Positions 36,447 through 49,049 are shown, counted from the first letter of the stretch. The stretch: DNA of 64,000 nucleotides from Rostratula benghalensis (GCA_013399305.1 VXAI01000180.1:926020-990019); one strand, 5' to 3'. Notes: generated from the sequence alone by a model not told the origin. Translations and numbers: made by a program.

Positions 36447-39400
36447 TTTTAACAGAACAACTTTCTCTTCACTGGGGAAAAACTCTTGTTGTTATTGAGA
36501 ATTTTTTACTTAAAAAATTTTCCTTCATATTTCCAAGGTCAAATTTCCGTTCTTTCTTCGGCCATTTCTCTTATTTTCTGTCCTTTCTTTCCATGTGTTT
36601 TTTTGTCTTTCCTGTGTTGTCCATGTGAAACAGAGAGAGGGGTGCATTCGGGAAGACATTAAAAGAAAAAAATGTCATCTGAATGGCACTGCTGGGAAAA
36701 GTCTGGCAGAATTTTTTCTTTTTTTCTTTCTCTTCTATTTGGGGATTTCTGTGGGATGTAACCAGCCTTTCTAGCTGTCTCTGGACACAGTGTCCGGAGT
36801 GCTGTGAGTGCAATAGATGTCCCATGTGCAAAGCAGATCACACACAAAGCTTGTTCCAGATGAGTGAGAAGGGGAGATTATTCATTGCTACCAATTCCTG
36901 TCAAGTCTCACTTTAGCCAGAAAAACTCATTAACGGGGGTAATAAATTCTGCTGACTATAATACGGCAAGTTGTCTCAATTTTATACTGTTAATCTACTG
37001 GGTCAAATCCTGCAGGGTCTAACAAGAGTCCAGAGCCATTCAGACACCAAGGATGATATGCTGACAGAAACACTTATCCAGTAGCAGTAATAAGGAATTT
37101 TGTTACGTTGCTTGACGCCAGCCATGGTTTTTACTGCAGGCTCTATCCCCTTTGTGCCTCGTATGAACGCTCCCAGGTAGAGGGTCTGTTCTTGCCAAGC
37201 AAAAAGCAATATATTCAGATCAACAAAGCCACACGACCACCTGAAGAGAAGCCATTTCAGGCAAGCAGAGACATTTTCAAAGTTTGAAGCACAGTGGGTG
37301 AGGCTCTCTCTGGAATCACTTAGCATTTTCATGCCCCTGGGAATAACATTTTGAGCTTCAGCTTCATGCAGACCTTTCTGGCACAACCAATTCTTGAGGA
37401 GAGGGCTGATGAAAAAAAGCAGCACAACATCTTGAGCAATGGGCATGAGCTGGTGCTCACAAAGGATCCCTTGAATATTTCATTATGAAATTAGAAAAGC
37501 AGCCCGGGGGAGAAAAAGTGCAGTGCTACAGAGACATCAACATCTTGGAGCTCGGGGTTTTGTGACAGATTGGTGGGTCCTGAAACCAATTCAAAAGATG
37601 ACTGGGCACCACAGGGCTCAATCGGGAATCTGTGGGAGGCAGATACAGCCCCTGACATCAATAATGCAAGATCATTAACAGGGAAAACAAACCCAGCCAA
37701 TTTCTGTGGCTTTCCACTCTTTTAAGCTGTCTCACACGCAGTACTGTCTGCATAATTTCTGACTCTGATTGTACTATCTCTTGGATGTAGAAAGTTTTCT
37801 CCAGATTATAACTTCTGCTCTAGCCTATTGCCACACATTATACAAATACTTCTTTGCATGACTTACAGGCTCTGGTTTGACCTCTTTTCACAAAAGAAAA
37901 AGTCACCATATCTAATATATCATCAATGTTTGGAAAAGCATCTCTTAAAATGCCTCTAACGTTTTTGGTCATCCTTATTTTTAAAGGAGTCACTATAATT
38001 TACTATTTGGATGTCTGTTTTTATTACTTTGATAACATCCTACCTAAATAAAGGCAATAACCTCTTTAAAACAAAAAAAAAAAAAACCTGCTCACACCCT
38101 TCACGGGCTGCCTCTCTGATGTCTACAGTCACACTAATACAAACTGCTTTAGAGCTGGGCTTTTTGTGGTTAAATAACACACTTGATTTTTCATTGCACA
38201 CGTGATGGTGTGCAATAGAAATGACCCCAAATCACAACATTTGTAACAAGCCCAGCAATCGAAAACTCTCTGTCTCCTGCAGATGTGGACTGTTTGTTTA
38301 CACACAGGTCAGTGCCACAGGCCCATTTGGCAAGGTTTGTGTTTTAGAAATGTCACAGATGTAAACTAACCCTCTTACTGAAAGCATCTCCTGGACAGCT
38401 TCTGCAGTGACTGCTGTTGTGATGGCCACAGCCTCTGGACCAGAGCTGCTGGCTTTGCTGTCCCCTTGGCATCACAACTCAAGGGACAAACTTCCCTCCT
38501 ACCCCAACACCCAGTTGTGTGAATTTCAAAAAAGAGTGACTTTTAGGCACGGGTACATTAGCAGCTTTGTGCAAATATGATCCAGCAGCTCCAGGAGCCT
38601 GGGAGTGGGCTTAGATACATCCACGAGGTAAGGCTAATTGAGGCAGGGTTTGCAGCCCAGGTCTCCAGCCCCCAGGGGATCCAGCTGCTGCTGTTGTTCT
38701 TCTGATCAGTCTGAATGCTTTGTTGCTACCTGGCTTTTCACTTCCCTGCTTAGCAATTACTTCATGCCCCCACGTCTTGCATCCTGGGATGCTCTATAAG
38801 GAGCTCAGCTTCCAAGAGCGTGACTCAGCTGCCTTTGAAAGTCAGTTGCATCACGGTGACTTAGGCATTCAGATTGAATGGCTTCAAACACAAACCAGCA
38901 CAGAAAGTGGTGGTGTGGTTCTTCATGTGTTCCCCAGATAGAACTGCTGCACTTCACAGCTAGGCTTAAGGTGAAAAGGGTCTTTTTCCAGCTATCTCTC
39001 ATTTTCACTGATGTCAGACTTGCTGAACAGGGATGGGTGTCCTCCTTCATTCATGTCTGAACGAATAGGGACACACTGGCACACAAGGTTTGCAAGAGTC
39101 CAAAACATGGGCACAAAAAAAAATGCCTCCAGTTCAGCCCGGGTCCTCTTTTAAACCCTAAATAAGTTCCACAGGTAAAAAAAGCTGGTGGTGTCAGTGC
39201 AAAAGCTAATCAAACAGCTGATACAAAGCCTGTCATCATCCCTCTCACTATGGCTGAATGGGTATAAAAAGTGAACCACTTATCATTTCCACCCCCAAAG
39301 CTCACGTAAGCAAGAACTTCAGTGCACAGGCAGCAGCAGTTGAATGCTGCAGGTTCCAGGACAGCTCTTGAGCCTCTGCTGTCCTCATAACCAAATTCCT

Positions 39401-39501
39401 GCTTTGTCAGAACCAGTCCTTGTCTGACAGATGGGTGAAATACATGGGAGAGAGAAGATAAGCCAAAGACAGCTGCAGAAAATTAGAGCAAGTTCAAAAT
39501 T

Positions 39502-39593
39502 ACTCTGAGAGTGTAGGTTGTTTTTTTTTTTCTGTGTGTGGTTGGACTCTGAGATCTCAGACGTCACTTCCAACCATGAAGATTCTGTGATCT
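39502..39593 (+). mobile_element. CR1 LINE 3'-end fragment
   Basis: It contains GTGTGGTTGGACTCTGAGAT, then CACTTCCAACCATGA and GATTCTGTGA. An internal T-run probably expanded after insertion. It is the last 90 bases or so of the 34992-35284 type. Confidence 0.8.
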
Positions 39594-40700
39594 TTCAACC
39601 AAGGTGCTCTTTCCCACTCTTGGATACTCTGCCATGCTTGGCCATCCTTTTCTCAGAGGTTTATCCTCGAGGCACAGACCAAAACCAGGAGTCAGGAACA
39701 CTATACATGCACATGTGATTTACGCCCCTCTGCCTCGAATGGTGATGTGACTGCAAAGGGAGCAGGTGCTGGGCTGGGGCTTCGTGACACAAATGAGCTT
39801 GGCTGTTTTGCAACAGAACCTAAACTAAACAGCATGAATTCCATACCTCTCCTGTGAATTCCATGGGACTTAGCCCATTATTTTTTTCCTTTTAATTTCA
39901 TGTCAGCTCTCTTGGTGTGGAGACTCCACCACCTCATTCTGCCCCAGCGATGCAACTCAGTTAGTGTTGAGTAGGTAGTGGAAGGAAGAAACTTAATGGG
40001 TCCATTTGCTTTCCAAGGCTTTGTTTGCAGGTACAGACGTGCACTTGGCTACCTCCAAATACCAGAGGTGGCAAATACAAAGCAACTTCGCCTCCCTTTC
40101 ACGAACTCTCTTTTCCCTCCGGCAGCGTCAGCGTCACCAGTAAATTTTATGTATGGACAAGCTGGCACAGAATGTGGTATTTAGGTGTCAGGGTACAATC
40201 CATAACAGTCATACTGAAATGGATTTAGCCAGGAGCACTTTAGAGCCATTTTTGTTCATTTCACACCCTCAGAATTATTGTAATTAAACATGGTAAATGC
40301 CTATCAGACAGAGGCTCTGTGAGTGTTAGTCCAGGCAGAGGCCTTTAAAGACCTGGCACTGACAGTGTGAGACATCAGGGGGTTGTTCTCAGCAGGACCA
40401 TCCGTTTTCTGGCTTTTTTTTAACCCTGTTTGATTTGTAAGAAATACATACCACTTCTTTGGCACAGATGCTTGAAAACAATTCTTTATTTTGCATGGCC
40501 TCGTGCCCAGGTGCCCAAGGTACCAGTGCCATGAGGAGGCTTTCAAATGGCCCTGTCATTACCAGAGGTGTCTCAGGAAGGGCCCTAAAGTGGAAATACC
40601 CGAGATCAGGAGGGTCTTCAGGAAATGCAAACCTCTACTGCAATGTAATTGTAAAGACCATATAGCACCACCATACCCGCCTCTGTTTGGCATAGCTTTT

Positions 40701-41258
40701 TCACAGAATCACAGCATGCTATGGGGTTGGAAGGGACCTCTGGAGATCATCCAGTCCAACCCCCTGCCAGAGCAGGTCCCACCCAGAGCAGGTCCCACAG
40801 GAACATGTCCAGGCAGGTTTGGAATGTCTCCAGAGAAGGAGACTCCACCACCTCTCTGGGCAGCCTCTGCCAGGGCTCTGCCACCCGTAAAGGGAAGAAG
40901 TTGCTCCTCATGTTGAGATGGAACTTCTTATGTGCAATTTTGTGCCTATTTCCTCTTATCCTGTCCCTGGGCACCACTGAAAAAAGTGGCCCCATCCTCC
41001 TGATACCCACCCTTGAGGTATTTCTAGGTGTTGATCAGATCCCCCCTCAGCCTTCTCTTCTCCAGACTGAAAAGACCCACGTCCCTCAGCCTTTCCTCAT
41101 AACAGAGATGCTTGAACATCTTTGTAGCCTCTGCTGTACCCTCTCCAGCAGTTCCCTGTCTTTTTTGAAGCGGGGAGACCAGAACTGGGCTCGGTGCTCC
41201 AGAGTAGAGGGGCAGGACAACCTCCCTTGACCTGCTGGTCACACTCTTCTTGATGCAA
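40701..41258 (-). mobile_element. CR1 LINE, 5'-truncated
   Basis: On the minus strand it includes the polymerase C-terminal block (TGACCAGCAGGTCAAGGGAG and TATGAGGAAAGGCTGAGGGA) and a 3'UTR with GGACATGTTCCTGTGGGACC, ending GATTCTGTGA. It matches 5029-5423, and lacks the 3'UTR features of the other subfamilies. Confidence 0.92.
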
Positions 41259-41669
41259 GATTACCCACTTTGGCATAATGATTACTTTTCACCACCAGCT
41301 GCTGAGGGAGCCAGCTATCTCATGATCTGAAATACCCATTCCTCTCATATACACAGACAACTAAATCACGATCACTGCAGCAGGCTGGAGTTGTAATTCA
41401 GCTTTCAAAAATCTTTGACCTACCACAAAGCTCTTAGAAATGTTAATGTGTCTCATGTATACGTGGCACTTCGGGGGGGCAAGGAGGAAGGTAACTCTCT
41501 AAATAAATGAGTCTGAGTTTCTTGTCAAAGCAGTGAGAGTCTGAAAGGGATTGTTCTACTTAGAGAGGTAACTCGCAGGATGTCCAACCAACCCGGTGAA
41601 TAGCCAGGAATAACTTATCTCTTTGATCATGGCAGAGTTTAATATTTTCCTTACCTTCTTTGCATTCAG

Positions 41670-41768
41670 ATTTGCGTGACTTCAGAAAAGGAACACGATG
41701 GCTTTATCAAAGTATACAGTGGGAAGAAGAAAGGCTTTGTCCCCATAGACGTCTTAGAAAACATCTGA
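41670..41768 (+). CDS. STAC: STAC terminal coding exon: end of SH3-2 and stop codon
   Basis: The coding part is 99 bp including TGA at 41766-41768. The acceptor is CTTTGCATTCAG|AT after a pyrimidine-rich stretch. It starts in phase 0 and encodes residues 243-274. It begins ICVTSEKEHDGFIKVYSGKK and ends GFVPIDVLENI, the closing strand of SH3-2 and the family C-terminus. The final LENI ending is typical for STAC. It lies 7.85 kb after the previous exon, the longest intron fully inside the window. No downstream coding sequence is needed to complete the protein. Confidence 0.95.
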   Translation: MCVTSEKEHDGFIKVYSGKKKGFVPIDVLENI

Positions 41769-42019
41769 TTTCAACAGCCCACTTGCTGCAGTAGGAGCCC
41801 TTTGTCGGCGATGCCTGTCTGCCTCATCTCACACTGTGTCAACCCAGATGGGCTGTCTTGCAGATGTTCAGGGAAACAGGGAGAAAACTGCAACCACAAG
41901 AAGAAAAAAAGACACTTAGACTGCCACAGCAACACTAAGAAATAAGGAAAGTGGAATATTTGAAAGAAAATAGAGTCAGAAACCTCTAGGGAAGTGAGAT
42001 GTCCTTGGATATTAACAGG

Positions 42020-42025
42020 AATAAA
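42020..42025 (+). promoter_or_regulatory. candidate proximal poly(A) signal (AATAAA)
   Basis: An exact AATAAA hexamer lies about 250 bp after the STAC stop codon. A moderately T/G-rich stretch (GATTTCTGGTG) follows about 35 bases downstream, as expected of a cleavage-stimulating element. Confidence 0.4.
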
Positions 42026-42334
42026 GGTAAGAAAAAAAACAAAAAAGAAGGCTGGGCTGATTTCTGGTGCAAGATGGCTGTTACAACCCTGATGGAGACA
42101 GACAGCTTGCTCTGAAGGACTAAACCCACGTCCTGTTCTTGTGTCTTAGAAAACTGTTGGACTGCTTTCTTGTTTGAAGTGTGTATTCAGGGGGGAGGGG
42201 GAAAAAATACCATTCAAACTGTCCTCGTACTACAGTCCAATGCTTGTAGTAAAGTGTGGCTGTGGTTCTACAGTTTTATCCCCAGTATCGACCCATCAGT
42301 TTAAGCATTTAATCCTGATGTTTAGTCTCATTTA

Positions 42335-42340
42335 AATAAA
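42335..42340 (+). promoter_or_regulatory. candidate distal poly(A) signal (AATAAA) running into a genomic A-run
   Basis: An exact AATAAA lies about 570 bp after the stop codon, immediately followed by an encoded run of about 14 more A residues. No clear GT-rich downstream element follows. The genomic A-run could also cause internal oligo-dT priming in cDNA libraries. Confidence 0.4.
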
Positions 42341-42360
42341 AAAAAAAAAAAAAATGAAAA

Positions 42361-45300
42361 GAAAGAAAAGAAAAAGCAGGTTGGAGACACCACGTGAATG
42401 TCAGTTCGAGAAATGCACTGTGCCCTGGAACTCGGCAGCTTTCTCTTTCCGTGCAATCTTCCCATATGAAAGAGTAGCGAACTTGTGTGTCCTTTGTTTT
42501 TCTCTGTACACAAACAGAAGCTCTCAGCCTGTGTTGGGTGTGATGGCTGCTCCCACAGCTCACGAAAATAGCCGGCCCTCCGAATCCTCCAAGCCTGCTT
42601 GGAAGCATCCTGCCGCACCGTTATCTGGTGAGGCAGAAGAGGGGTGAAAATGCGGGGAGAGCCACAGGCTAGAAACGTTTTCTATCTTTCTGTGTTTATT
42701 GCACTTAAAAGGTTTTATAAAAAAAAAAAATTTATAAAAAAAAAAATATAAAAGAGTTAACTAACCGCCAGAAGACTGAAAAAAAAAAAGCTAGGAAGGG
42801 ACAGACTGCACACAAAAGTGTAATGATCTGTAATGATCAGCCCAGAACTCGTGACAGAAAGGCACTGAGGGTCCTAGCGTTGTGTTCACACACCAAAGGC
42901 ATTTTCCTCATTTGCTCAATACAAATTTTGCAGATTCAGCAGTAAATGCCCTGACATCAACTCCTCCTTGGCATAAACCACCTCAAGCCTCCCGAAAATC
43001 TCTTCTGTCCTAGTGAGACCATGCAGACAGCTCTCTTTTGTCTGTGTAAGCCTCCATCTCCAAACATGTTTGGGGCACGTGAACCTTTTGGTACCCAGAG
43101 AGCAGTCTGTGGGGACCTGTGGATCTTGACCAAATTAGACAAGTCAGCCAGTGCCAATCCTGTTGTAGAGCAGGGGCCTTAAGATGTTTAAAAGACAAGG
43201 AACCTAATTTCCAAGTATTTAATTGGATGCAATTGCACCAAATGCATTTAAATAGCTTAGCATGTGTTATCACTTAGAGATTAAGACCTGTCCCAAAGCT
43301 CCCTGCAGAATTCATGCCTTATTTGATCAGCTTGAGACTGAGTGCCAGTCCTTACTGCGATTAACCCCATAATCCTGACGCTGCAAAAAGAAATTCACGT
43401 GCTGCCAAGCTACTGTAGGCCTTTGCAAAGCTGCCACTAGTCCTGATAAACAAGCTACCGGTCCTGCTTCCATATATTGAGGCAGCTTGAATTTTGTGGC
43501 AAAGCCCAGGTCTCAGTAGATGGGTTGCTCTATTTGAATAGCTGATCTTCCCCAAAGCCTTGTGAAATCCAGAGCAACTTTACACATGATCAGAATAACA
43601 CAGGGCAGATCAGTCTTCAGCCTCTCTGAGACACATTTTGCAGCTCTTAACAGATCACTTGGTTGCAGGGAGGGGGTCAACCGCTGAAATGTGGTCCTTT
43701 GTAACCTAAAGTGGTCTGGTTCAATGATTCATGTCCTCCTGGCTGATCAAAAGTATCTGATCTCATATCTTCTGCGGGTGTATCAGCTATTTATAGGGTG
43801 TTTTTTTTCCTGTGCAAACAATGAACATTTGCTCACCTCATTTTCCTAAACAATAAACTCAGCAGGAGGACAGAGGAATCTGGTAAGCCTTAAAGATCAA
43901 GAGGAAAAGCAGTAGAGTCACATTAATCCACTCTGGTTTTTTTGTTTTGGTTTTTTTTTAATATTCACTCCTTCAAAGGAAAATCTCGAGCGTTTGTTAG
44001 AATTAAAATATTTGCTACCTTTGGTCAGACCCTGGCAAGTGGAAAAATGAGCTCTATTGATCTATACATGCGTGCTGTTGTTTACATGATTGCATCATAC
44101 TGTGATTCCCTCCTACTTCAGTCTTCTATGATTTCAATTTATCCCTCGAATGTGCATCATACTATTCAAAGAATGATATGAAAATTACCTACAACTCACA
44201 ATGGCCTTTAATCAATGTCAGTTTGATTCCTTTTGATACTGAGCAATAAATAATAAAGTGACTGAGTAAAAACAAAACGGACCTTATGTGGACTGTATTA
44301 CACCTGAGAAAGCATTGCTTCTGAACCAAAGCTTTCATGGTTATGTTTTCTTTGGGTCTTTTTGGTTTTCTTTTTTTTTGGTTGTCTTTTTACTAGGCTT
44401 TTGCTCCTGGTTGGTATGTAGACATAATTTATTCCTAATTTAGCAAGAAGCACATACATGAATCTTACTTTAGGCATGGGACTCATTGGCTATTTGCATG
44501 CTTAAAGCTGAAGCAATTTGCTGAATTAAGGTCATTTTCCTTAAATTTATTTTGGATGCCTTACTCTGAAACCAGATGAGTATCCCATCATTTTTTTCCT
44601 ACTGTATGTAGTTTGCAATATATACTGCATTAGCAAGCAGTTAAAAGTCAGAGAGAAGATGGAATGGACTTTATCTGACATATGCTCAGAAAAAATTGAA
44701 TTTTAGGAGATAAATGCTGTTCAGATTTAATTTAATATTCTGCTTAATAAAGAATATGTGGCTGGAAGGAGAATAGAAGTGTATGTTTCTTGGCTTCTTT
44801 GCATCAGACTATCATTTTCAGTTATCCACTTTCAAGAACATTCACTAAACCCTTCAGCAATAAATGTTACTGAGCGTTTCCATTGAAAATCTACAGCACT
44901 TGCATTTGCCACATTTAGCAAAGTTAAAGTACTTCTTCTGCAATGTATGTAGCATGTGTAGACTCGGAATTTTGCGGTGGGGCCATCCTGAACATTTGTT
45001 TCTGGCAGCTTGGAACATATTTTAAGCCATTCCACATCTCCTCACAGCATAAAACTGGCTACAGAACATTTTCCTAAGTGCTAGGAAGAGTTGATCAACA
45101 GGAATTGAGGATGAGCTGTCTGAATTATGACCTCCTCCCATCCCTAAATTACACAGGATCTCAGTTCATTGTCCTCTTCGTAGAGAAGAGGCCATTTTGC
45201 CTCAGTGACTTCCTTTGGAGACAGAAGCTGCAGTGTGCCACCAGCAACAGACTCATTGCCTCAGAGAAACTAAGACACTTATTCCTACAAACATGGTGTT

Positions 45301-47252
45301 ATCTCACCTCTAGCATTGCTCACAGGCCTTTTTTTTTATATAACTATTTGTTGAGATTGGATCGACTAAATGTAGCACCCAGTGCCATCGGGGAACCTGC
45401 CCGAGGCCAGCAGGCAGTGACACTGGAGATCTGGAAGAGCTGTGACCTTCTAAAGAAGCGACAGGAGACCACGTAGGTTATCTCTCATGGCACTAGACAG
45501 ATGTCTTTGGAAGATGAACCCAGTTCATTTATTTTAAATATGTGAAGACAAGTCTGATTTATTGAGGTCTCAAATTACATCTTTCTTTCCCCTAAAGGAC
45601 ACTGAATAAACGCAAGCTGTATCAATCTTGTCCCATGTAAATCCATGGTAAAAAGAAACCCTGAATGCCACAGAAACTGGAGTTCAGCTATTATCTTGGT
45701 GAAGCCTAGGCAACATTAAGCCTGTTGCAAAAATCAATGATGCAATTTATCCGATCTGACCATACATGTCTACAACTAAGCTGATAAATCAGTTTACTTT
45801 CCTCCTTCCCCAGAAAATTAAGTAATGTGCACTGCAGTACTAGGGTTCGTCTGACCGACTGCAGACTTTGGCATGGCCTACACTGCACCTCACAAATGCC
45901 TGTTCCAACCCATCAACAACCAAGGGAGCATTGGAAAGCTGGGTCAGATGCAGACCTCTGTGTATCAGGGCAGAAATGTTCCTAGCCCTAATTTCTGGAC
46001 ATGTAGGTGTAAGATATATACATATATATCTGTAAAAAATACACTTGACTCTCATGCGTGTTGTACTTTTTACTGTGTCTCTCAAGTTACCAGTTATGGT
46101 TATTAGAAATGAGAAAAGAGGGAGCTTTTATTCCCACTATTTTTCTTTCTAAAGAATTTCCTTTAGAAAAGGAAAAAGGTGGCTTCCTAAATAGAACATT
46201 TTGCATTTAAATACAAACATAGCTTTAACATAACTGAATCTGTTACGGACATTTTAATTAATATTCACGTGGTCCTATCCATGCCTGCAGGAATACTGAC
46301 TGTTCATAATTAATTGTGAACAAACAGCATCAGGAGCACACACTTACCATACACCTAGGGAGATGACAGATTTATTTGTGGTTCATTTTTCACTAAAGTG
46401 TCCCGGTGTTTCTGCTGGACAACCTTCTGAGATGCTACAAGCCTCCAGAGTGCAGTAACACTGGCCTGGGCAATCAGAGCAGGCTGGGAGTTTTTGTGCT
46501 CGCTCACACGTAATGAAAAGCAAAATGTTGATAGGTGTTGTCTCTTCACTGGTGATGCATTTATCAAATAGCTCGTACAGCTCTGGAAATAAGCACAAAA
46601 GAAAGTGAATGAGTACCATGGCAGGTGCTATTTTAAAATATAAGGAGGGAGGAGTGTGAATGATACTCCCAGGCAAACTCCTTCTGTGCTCTGCTCTACT
46701 ACAAATAGGGTCAGACAAGTGTTTAATTTCATCTTTGAGACACTTCCAAAAAAAAAAAAAGCAGTCCCAAATTATCATCCAGATTGTCTGCACTGCGTTT
46801 TGTAAAGCAAGGAGAATAAATATTTTTCCCAGTGGGAATATATGTCATCACAACATTTGAGTTTTCCGTGGCTGAAAAGAACATCTGAATCTAAGAGGTA
46901 CATGAGAGCTATTTTTAAAACCATCCTTTATATAGAAAAATTTTGTGTGCCTCGGGAACGAGCGCTTGGCAGGGTCCCCACCAAAGCGGCCCAGAAAGCC
47001 TGTAGCAGGTTTTCAGGTCAACACGTACATCCATCTCCAGAGTGGCTCAAGGAAGTCTATAAAAGACCTACCTTAATTAGTGTCATTTGTTCAATCAAAT
47101 AAGCTTAAATTAAATTCGTATTTTATTCATGTACATACAAGCAATACATGAACACATATACATGTATATATTACATTCATTAACACGAACCAAAGGACAA
47201 GAGCATATGCCCTTAAAAATCAGACCTCAATGACTTCTTGTCTTCCTTGCTA
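42361..47252. other. intergenic, downstream of STAC
   Basis: AT-rich sequence with A-runs (42719-42730, 42740-42750, 42780-42789), a TA-rich stretch near 46015-46035 and no recognisable gene or repeat. A weak exon-like segment on the minus strand at 46510-46582 is listed under findings. Confidence 0.6.
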
Positions 47253-48018
47253 GGAACAGCGTGGCCAGCAGGAGCAGGGAAGTGATGGTGCCTCTGTACT
47301 GGGCACTGGTGAGGCCTCACCTCGAGGGCTGTGTCCAGTTCTGGGCCCCTCACTACAAGAAGGACATTGAGGTGCTGGAGCGTGTCCAGAGGAGAGCCAC
47401 CAAGCTGGGGAGGGGTCTGGAGAACAAGTCCTGTGAGGAGAGGCTAAGGGAGGTGGGTATGTTTAGTTGCCCAGAGAGGTGGTTGAGGCCCCTTCCCTGG
47501 AGATCTTCAAGGGGAGGCTGGAGGAGGCCTTGGGCAACCTGGTCTGGTTGGGGGTGTCCCTGCTGACTGCAGGGAGGTTGGACTGGATGACCCTACAGGT
47601 CCCTTCTGACCTGGACCATTCTACGATTCCATGATTCTAGTTTGGAGGAGGCTGAGGGGAGACCTCCTTGGCTTCGGCAACTCCCTGACAGGAGGGTGTA
47701 GAGAGGTGGGTGTTGGCCTCTTCTCCCAAGGGAATAAGGACAGGACCAGAGGAAATGGTCTGAAGTTGGGGCAGGGGAGGTTCAGATGAGATCTTAGGAA
47801 GAATGACTTGACTGGGAGAGTGGTCAGGCCCTGGAAGAGCCTGCCCAGGGAGGTGGTGGAGTCACCATCCCTGGAGGTATTTCAGAAAGGTGTAGATGTG
47901 GCACTTGAGGGCCTGCTCTAGTGGCTGAGACTGTAGGGTGTGCGTTGTGGTGTTGTGTACAGTTGGACTCGGTGATCTCAGAGTTCCTTTCCAACCACGA
48001 TGATTCTGCGATTCTGTG
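47253..48018 (+). mobile_element. CR1 LINE interrupted by a second CR1 (outer element)
   Basis: The outer copy starts GCGTGGCCAGCAGGAGCAGG in the polymerase C-terminal region and reads to GTGGGTATGTTTAG at 47466. It resumes at 47641 with TTTGGAGGAGGCTGAGGGGA and ends GATTCTGCGATTCTGTG. The two halves are contiguous in a normal CR1. The 3'UTR is of the 34992-35284 type. Confidence 0.9.
47467..47640 (+). mobile_element. CR1 LINE 3' fragment nested in another CR1 (inner element)
   Basis: It starts TTGCCCAGAGAGGTGGTTGA and ends CATTCTACGATTCCATGATT, a complete CR1 3' terminus located in the middle of another CR1. Its 3'UTR (GGGTGTCCCTGCTGACTGCA) is of a different subfamily from its host. The junction has only a short ambiguous TAG. 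Confidence 0.88.
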
Positions 48019-49049
48019 TTCAGCATTGAGTTAGGACAGTAATCAGTGCCTGCTAAGCACTATCTGGGTAGAGAAGTTTAGCCTTGACAAGTTTCATCTG
48101 CACTGGACAAAGTGTATAATGTATAAACCCAGAGTCAGTGGAGGCTGAGCTGCATGGTCAAGCTACTCTCTGCTGTGAAATGTATGTCATTTATCGGGCA
48201 AAGTTAGGACTGCACCCCGCGTGCAAATTGGCAGCCTGGAAGCACTGTCAGAACAACATGTAAATCACACCTCTTTGACCTGGCTGCCTCACAGTAATGA
48301 GATATTGAAAATAAAGAATAATTTCTCCTTGTAGGCCTGAAGGAGAGGAAGGCAGGAGGCATTCCTGTGGGCTTAAAATAAAACATTAAAAAAGCGCTAG
48401 TCGGTTCCACAAACACACAATGAGAAGGGCACATAAATTTACCTTCAGCAGAGTGAAGTAAATCAACATCTGAGTAATTACTATGCTACCAGCAGCTTGC
48501 CAGCTGATAGGGTCAGAGGCTGACAACACAAAATTGAAAGGCTGTGAGAGCTGTTCCAGCTTTGCATCACAAACGGGGAAAACAAAAAAAAAAATAAATG
48601 AGAGCGAGCTGCGGGTAAAATCGAATTTTGCAAAGAGACGGCGCAGCAGCGGCACTGAAGCAAACCCTTCAGAGTGTCCTCTCTTTTCCATGGAGCCCCC
48701 TCTCCCTGGCCAGGCCACTCCGGGTGGCTGTGGTGGCAGCTCCTACCCCGTGTTCTCGCCCAAGGGCAGCACTGCAGGTGTCTGGGCATAATGGCAGAAC
48801 AAACCCCTGGGCTGTTCCCATCGTGCCCAGCCCGCTCCAGCAGAGCCTGCTCTTCCTTCCTGGGGTCACGCCAGTTTCGTGGCTGGCCACTGCAGGAGAA
48901 AAATAACCAGCATTATCCCAAGCAAACAGAAGCCAAAGAAAGCGGCCAGTATGGCAGCGGTCCCCAAAAACCTTGAAGTCTGGCCTTCCTGCACACCCCT
49001 GCAGCGCTGCCAACTGCACGGCAGAAGGTGGTTGCTCTTTGTGCCTCCC
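48019..49049. other. intergenic, about 1 kb between two CR1 loci
   Basis: I see no repeat or gene. The part from about 48600 to 49050 is more GC-rich than its surroundings. Open frames there on both strands have no protein similarity I recognise. Confidence 0.55.

Larger units (their letters stand above)
33820..41669 (+). other. STAC: STAC intron (7,850 bp)
   Basis: The donor is GTAAGT and the acceptor TTTGCATTCAG. It contains CR1 fragments at 34074-34390 (minus), 34992-35284 (plus), 39502-39593 (plus) and 40701-41258 (minus), and a (GTTT)5 tract at 36427-36446. The segments 35285-39501 and 39594-40700 show no recognisable feature. Confidence 0.9.
15707..41768 (+). other. STAC: STAC gene body, nine C-terminal coding exons (5' part outside window)
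   Basis: This is the gene-level entry. Nine exons bounded by GT/AG sites join in frame (exon lengths 101, 82, 116, 82, 65, 89, 52, 138 and 99 bp including the stop) to give 274 residues, numbered here from the split Gly at the first exon. Domain order is the C1 zinc-finger C-terminal half (1-34), the family-conserved post-C1 segment (35-100), a low-complexity linker (101-158), SH3-1 (about 162-213) and SH3-2 (about 221-274). The post-C1 segment and the SSGSGSDSP tract match STAC (STAC1) better than STAC2 or STAC3. STAC proteins are cytoplasmic adaptors that bind CaV1 calcium channels. STAC is about 400 residues long, so about 130 N-terminal residues should lie upstream of the window. No frameshift or stop interrupts the exons, so the gene looks functional. 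Confidence 0.95.
41769..42360 (+). other. STAC: STAC 3' untranslated region (approximate end)
   Basis: This sequence follows the STAC stop codon, contains no repeat I recognise and carries two AATAAA hexamers. I end it just past the second hexamer and its A-run, but the true cleavage site cannot be fixed from sequence alone. Transcripts could stop near 42040 or continue beyond 42360. Confidence 0.5.

Noticed and set aside
37003..37446. Minus-strand open frame of 147 codons inside the last STAC intron
   Set aside because: No recognisable domain; composition typical of random translation.
45078..45476. Plus-strand open frame of 132 codons
   Set aside because: No recognisable protein; intergenic; no splice or start context of note.
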